Below, one piece after another: positions 14,653 to 18,111 of a DNA stretch of 18,111 bases. Position numbers and translations under genes: made by a program. The notes under the pieces were generated by a model. The model searched no databases and was not told the DNA's origin. It saw only the letters and a program-made list of their open reading frames with translations. This stretch comes from CAZWDO01 sp964632485 [NCBI: uncultured bacterium] (GTDB taxonomy: Bacteria > JAGOEH01). How positions within the stretch are numbered: the stretch's first letter is position 1; the number at the start of each line of letters is the position of its first letter. The DNA lies in assembly GCA_964632485.1 (NCBI GenBank), contig CAZWDO010000019.1:32851-50961 (forward strand). Direction: 5' to 3'.

Positions 14653-17304
14653 ATGTCCAAAAACGATGAAATAAAATGCTTGGGAAAGTCTTTTACCAGC
14701 GAAGACGAACGCCGGGAGTATTTCCGCAAAGAACTGCGAAAGAAACTGCCGGAGCTGAAAAAGATTGAAGGGTTTCCTATTGGGGAAGATGAGGACATTC
14801 TTAATTTGAGCGATCCGCCTTATTATACGGCTTGCCCGAACCCTTGGTTGAATAATTTTATTGAGGAGTGGGAGAAGGAGAAGGAAGGAATAGCGGGGAG
14901 GAAAAAGGGATTTAGGGTTGATGAACCGTACGCTAGTGATGTGAGTGAAGGGAAGAATAATCCTATTTACACTGCGCATACTTATCACACAAAAGTGCCA
15001 CATCCTGCCATTATGCGATACCTATTGTATTATACGCAGCCAGGGGACACAGTCTTAGATGCCTTTGGTGGAACAGGAATGACTGGGGTTGCAGCACAGA
15101 TATGTGAAAACCCAGATTCAGAAACCAAATTTAGAATTGAGCTTGAATGGAAAAAGCTGTTTGGCAAGTTACCGATTTGGGGCAGAAGAAAGGCTATTTG
15201 CGGCGACCTTTCTCCATATGCATCGTTTATTAGTTACAATTATAATACTCCTGCAAACTTTGAATTGGCTGATAAAGAATCTAATGGAATAATAAGCAAC
15301 GTATTAAAAGATTGCTCTTGGCTTTATCAAACTAAGCACTCCGACGGCGGATTTGGCTTAATCAATTATACTGTTTGGAGTGATGTATTTATTTGTGAAA
15401 ACTGTGGGAATGAAATTGTGTTTTGGAACGCATCACTTGACTTGGAAAATAAGGAAGTACTTGATGATATAAAATGTAACAAATGTAAACATACAAGTAG
15501 TAAGGATAATTCAGACAGGGTTTATCAAACATATTTTGACAATGTTATAGGCAAATCAATTAGGCAAGTAAAGTACACTCCTGTTCTAATTGTTTACACA
15601 TATAAGGATAAAAGATTCCAAAAAAAACCTGATGATTTCGATTTAAAGTTAATTGACAAAATAGCTGATTCTAGTATACCCGACTGGGTACCAAATTATC
15701 CAATGATGAATAAAGGAATGGAATGGGGTGACACATGGAGAAAAGGTGTCCACTCAGGCGTAACACACATCCACCATTTTTATACTAAGCGAAATTTGTG
15801 GGCACTTTCGATTTTAAATAAAAATATTGAAAGTTCGAAATTGCCAAATAAGCTAAAGTTCATTTTAACCGGCTTAATTAACAGGTCGACTCAAATGAAT
15901 CGAATCCATGTGAAAAACTTTTTCTTCGGGGGTGGTGGTTGGAATGCTGGGCATTTAAAGGGCACATTATACATTCCATCCTTGCCGATTGAAACATCTA
16001 TTATTGAACAGGTTTCCGATAAGGTAAGCAGCTTTAAAAAGGCAATTGTTTTGTTAAGTAAAGATTACAATAATTTACAGTATGTTGGTTCAGCAACGAA
16101 TCTGACTATCAAAAACAACACAATCGATTATGTTTTTACAGATCCGCCTTTTGGTGCTAATATTATGTATTCAGAGCTTAATTTTTTGCCAGAAGGATGG
16201 TTAAAAGTACTTACGAATAACAAAAAAGAAGCCATTGAAAACAAAACGCAAGGAAAGACTTTACTAGAATACCAGGTATTGATGACCGAATGCTTTAAAG
16301 AATACTATAGAATTTTAAAGCCTGGGAAATGGATGACAGTAGAGTTCAGTAATACAAGCGCATCTGTGTGGAATGGTATACAAACAGCCTTACAAAGAGC
16401 GGGCTTTATTATTGCTAATGTCGCTGCACTCGATAAAAAACAGGGCGGTATGAGAGCAATCACAACAGCTACAGCAGTGAGGCAGGATCTTGCAATTAGC
16501 TGCTACAAACCATCTATTGAATTTCAGCAAAAATTTGATAGTGAACAAGGTGACATTACTATATGGGATTTTATAGATGAACATTTGAACCATTTACCTG
16601 TTCATTTTGAAAAAGAACATAGCACTGCGGCAATAATTGAAAGAAACCCTAAAATCTTATTTGACCGGGCAATTACATTTTATTTAATGCGCGGTCTTCC
16701 TGTACCGATTGACGCAAGAGATTTCCAGTTGGGGTTAAAGCAGAAATTCATTGAACGAGATGGTATGTTTTTTTCAGCAGAACAGGCTACGGAGTATGAT
16801 GCTAAGAAAGCAAAATCACCAAATTTTGTTCAGATGTCATTGGTTGTTACAAATGAATCTGATGCAATTGAATGGCTTAAAGACAGGCTTCGTAATGAAC
16901 AACAGAAGTACCAAGACATCACTAATGATTGGAAAATTGCAACACAAGCGTTAAGAAAAGGGGATTCTTTGCCGGAATTGCAGGATATACTGAATGAGAA
17001 TTTCATTCAAGAAGATAGTGGCAAATGGCGCACACCTAATCCTCATGAGGCAAAAGATAGAGAATTAGTAAGACTAAAGGCGCTTATCAAAGAGTTTAAT
17101 GGGTATGTTACCGCAATCAACCAACCCAAATCCAAAAAACTCAAAGAAGTCCGTCTCGAAGCCCTCCGCGCCGGTTTCCGTTCCTGTTTCGACAAAAAGG
17201 ACTTCCAAACCATCGTCACCATGGGCGACAAAATCCCTCAAAATCTATTACTTGAGGATGAACAGTTGCTGATGTTTTATGATATTGCTAAGGACAGGAT
17301 TTAG
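14653..17304 (+). CDS. pglX: BREX-3 adenine-specific DNA methyltransferase PglX (PglXI)
   Basis: An 883-residue N6-adenine methyltransferase. AAGGGG at 14642-14647 precedes ATG at 14653. It methylates adenine in a short non-palindromic host motif to mark self DNA. The AdoMet-binding motif I is D136-A-F-G-G-T-G142, preceded by a motif X-like region around HPAIMRYLLYYTQPGDTV. The catalytic motif IV is D497-P-P-F500 followed by GANIMYSELNFLPEGWL. A second DPPYY lies at 54-58 (SDPPYYTACPNPWLNNF), the characteristic beginning of this subfamily. A zinc ribbon, C248-x2-C251 and C275-x2-C278, is inserted between motifs I and IV. Residues about 640-830 probably hold target recognition and coiled-coil segments. 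The final stop shares a base with the GTG of the helicase gene. Codon use in the last 60 codons is much more C-rich than in the middle. Confidence 0.88.
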   Translation: MSKNDEIKCLGKSFTSEDERREYFRKELRKKLPELKKIEGFPIGEDEDILNLSDPPYYTACPNPWLNNFIEEWEKEKEGIAGRKKGFRVDEPYASDVSEGKNNPIYTAHTYHTKVPHPAIMRYLLYYTQPGDTVLDAFGGTGMTGVAAQICENPDSETKFRIELEWKKLFGKLPIWGRRKAICGDLSPYASFISYNYNTPANFELADKESNGIISNVLKDCSWLYQTKHSDGGFGLINYTVWSDVFICENCGNEIVFWNASLDLENKEVLDDIKCNKCKHTSSKDNSDRVYQTYFDNVIGKSIRQVKYTPVLIVYTYKDKRFQKKPDDFDLKLIDKIADSSIPDWVPNYPMMNKGMEWGDTWRKGVHSGVTHIHHFYTKRNLWALSILNKNIESSKLPNKLKFILTGLINRSTQMNRIHVKNFFFGGGGWNAGHLKGTLYIPSLPIETSIIEQVSDKVSSFKKAIVLLSKDYNNLQYVGSATNLTIKNNTIDYVFTDPPFGANIMYSELNFLPEGWLKVLTNNKKEAIENKTQGKTLLEYQVLMTECFKEYYRILKPGKWMTVEFSNTSASVWNGIQTALQRAGFIIANVAALDKKQGGMRAITTATAVRQDLAISCYKPSIEFQQKFDSEQGDITIWDFIDEHLNHLPVHFEKEHSTAAIIERNPKILFDRAITFYLMRGLPVPIDARDFQLGLKQKFIERDGMFFSAEQATEYDAKKAKSPNFVQMSLVVTNESDAIEWLKDRLRNEQQKYQDITNDWKIATQALRKGDSLPELQDILNENFIQEDSGKWRTPNPHEAKDRELVRLKALIKEFNGYVTAINQPKSKKLKEVRLEALRAGFRSCFDKKDFQTIVTMGDKIPQNLLLEDEQLLMFYDIAKDRI

Positions 17305-18111
17305 TGAAATATCAAGGCCAGGAAGTCGAGATACTATCCAAGCGCACCATCTTCGGTAAAACCGTAGCCGAAGTACGCATTTTAGCAACTGGCCAAATTG
17401 CGGATATACCATTCGCTGATCTTGAAGAATGCTCTAAAACCATTTCTACCCATGAAATTGCGTTCAAGGCAATTGCCGCCAAGATTCGCAACGAAGTATT
17501 CATACAGAACATGCTGGCACCTATCGAGAGCAACATTCTTCCCCTGCCGCACCAGATACTTGCCTTGGAAAAAATCATGGCAGGCCAGTTTATCCGGTTT
17601 CTCATTGCCGATGAAGTTGGAATGGGTAAAACAATTGAAACCGGGCTTGTTCTGAAGGAGCTTAAGCTTCGGGGCATTGTAAAACGGGCTCTGGTTATCG
17701 TTTCCAAGACTGCGATGCTGCAATGGAAACAGGAAATGAAACAGCATTTTAATGAAACATTCCATATCTACGATACCGATTACATTAATACTCTCACACG
17801 GACATTTTCCCGTTTGGAAGCAGACAACGATATCAACATCTGGGCGCAGCACAATCAGCTTATTGTTTCGATGGATGCGCTAAAGCCTATTGAAAACCGT
17901 CAAGGATGGAACAAGCAAAAAGTCGAAGAATACAACCGGTACCGTATTCAAAGCGTACTGGAAGCTGATTTTGATTTGTTGGTCATAGATGAATGTCATA
18001 AGGTGGGGGGCAGCACCCAATTAGTCGGTCGCTATCAAATGGCTGACATCCTTTGCAATGCCATCCCGAATGTCTTGTTGCTTTCCGCAACACCACATCG
18101 TGGTAAAAGTG
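17304..18111 (+). CDS. brxHII: BREX-3 SNF2-type helicase BrxHII (N-terminal part, cut by window end)
   Basis: The frame opens with GTG at 17304, overlapping the pglX stop by one base (TAGTG), and runs off the right edge; 269 codons are visible. It begins M-K-Y-Q-G-Q-E-V-E-I-L. It is a superfamily 2 helicase of the SNF2/COG0553 type. Motif I is D103-E-V-G-M-G-K-T110, motif II D229-E-C-H232, and motif III S261-A-T-P-H-R-G. The motif between I and II, RALVIVSKTAMLQWKQE (about 132-148), corresponds to Ia in this family. The C-terminal RecA-like domain would lie outside the window. In type 3 BREX it is the helicase after the methyltransferase, with pglZ and brxA expected downstream. It is translationally coupled to pglX. 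Confidence 0.9.
   Translation, partial: MKYQGQEVEILSKRTIFGKTVAEVRILATGQIADIPFADLEECSKTISTHEIAFKAIAAKIRNEVFIQNMLAPIESNILPLPHQILALEKIMAGQFIRFLIADEVGMGKTIETGLVLKELKLRGIVKRALVIVSKTAMLQWKQEMKQHFNETFHIYDTDYINTLTRTFSRLEADNDINIWAQHNQLIVSMDALKPIENRQGWNKQKVEEYNRYRIQSVLEADFDLLVIDECHKVGGSTQLVGRYQMADILCNAIPNVLLLSATPHRGKS

Noticed and set aside
10511-18111. DISARM or a simple restriction-modification system instead of BREX
   Set aside because: The order small BrxF-like protein, about 1200-residue ATPase, zinc-ribbon methyltransferase, SNF2 helicase matches type 3 BREX; DISARM would show drmA/drmB and a PLD-type drmC, none of which is seen here.
1-18111. CRISPR arrays, tRNA or rRNA genes, insertion sequences
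   Set aside because: I saw no regularly spaced repeats, cloverleaf-like sequence, ribosomal RNA stretch or transposase frame on either strand.

Overview
The window joins two unlike pieces of bacterial DNA. The left part (about 1-10165) is GC-rich and reads as the tail module of a tailed (pro)phage. The right part (about 10300-18111) is clearly AT-richer and carries the first four genes of a type 3 BREX anti-phage operon: brxF, brxC, pglX and brxHII, the last cut by the window end. Shine-Dalgarno sequences, sigma70-type promoters and a possible lipoprotein signal point to a bacterium, probably with a Gram-negative-type envelope. I cannot name the genus from sequence alone.

Phage region, left to right: the C-terminal end of a probable terminase large subunit (2-178); two small unknown genes (203-433 and 433-849), the second with a Cys cluster; a tail-assembly-chaperone pair (839-1300 and its -1 frame extension to 1539); a minus-strand gene with its own strong promoter (2066-1563), which looks like a moron; the 1695-residue tape measure protein (2171-7258); a tail-hub-like protein (7255-8709); a small unknown tail gene (8722-9162); and a LamG-like tail-tip or receptor-binding candidate (9176-10165). 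The plus-strand genes are tightly packed, several overlap by a few bases, and most have good ribosome binding sites.

The boundary (10166-10510) is a non-coding stretch. It holds a cluster of imperfect repeats with a terminator-like hairpin, a near-consensus promoter (TTGACT-17-TATACT), a 13-codon mini-ORF, a GC-rich frame that looks like a leftover of a phage gene, and a two-part hairpin just upstream of brxF.

BREX region: brxF (10511-10987), brxC (10977-14642), pglX (14653-17304) and brxHII (17304-end) overlap or nearly touch, so they should be one transcript. In known type 3 BREX loci, pglZ and brxA follow; they would lie beyond this window. PglX would methylate host DNA at N6-adenine to mark self, while BrxC (ATPase) and BrxHII (SNF2-type helicase) take part in blocking replication of unmarked phage.

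The most notable observations are a well-formed candidate -1 programmed frameshift site (G-run followed by an 11-bp perfect stem extended by 5 bp) in the tail chaperone pair, the promoter-bearing antisense gene between chaperone and tape measure, a BrxF that seems to have lost its nucleotide-binding motifs, and the placement of BREX directly behind a phage tail module.
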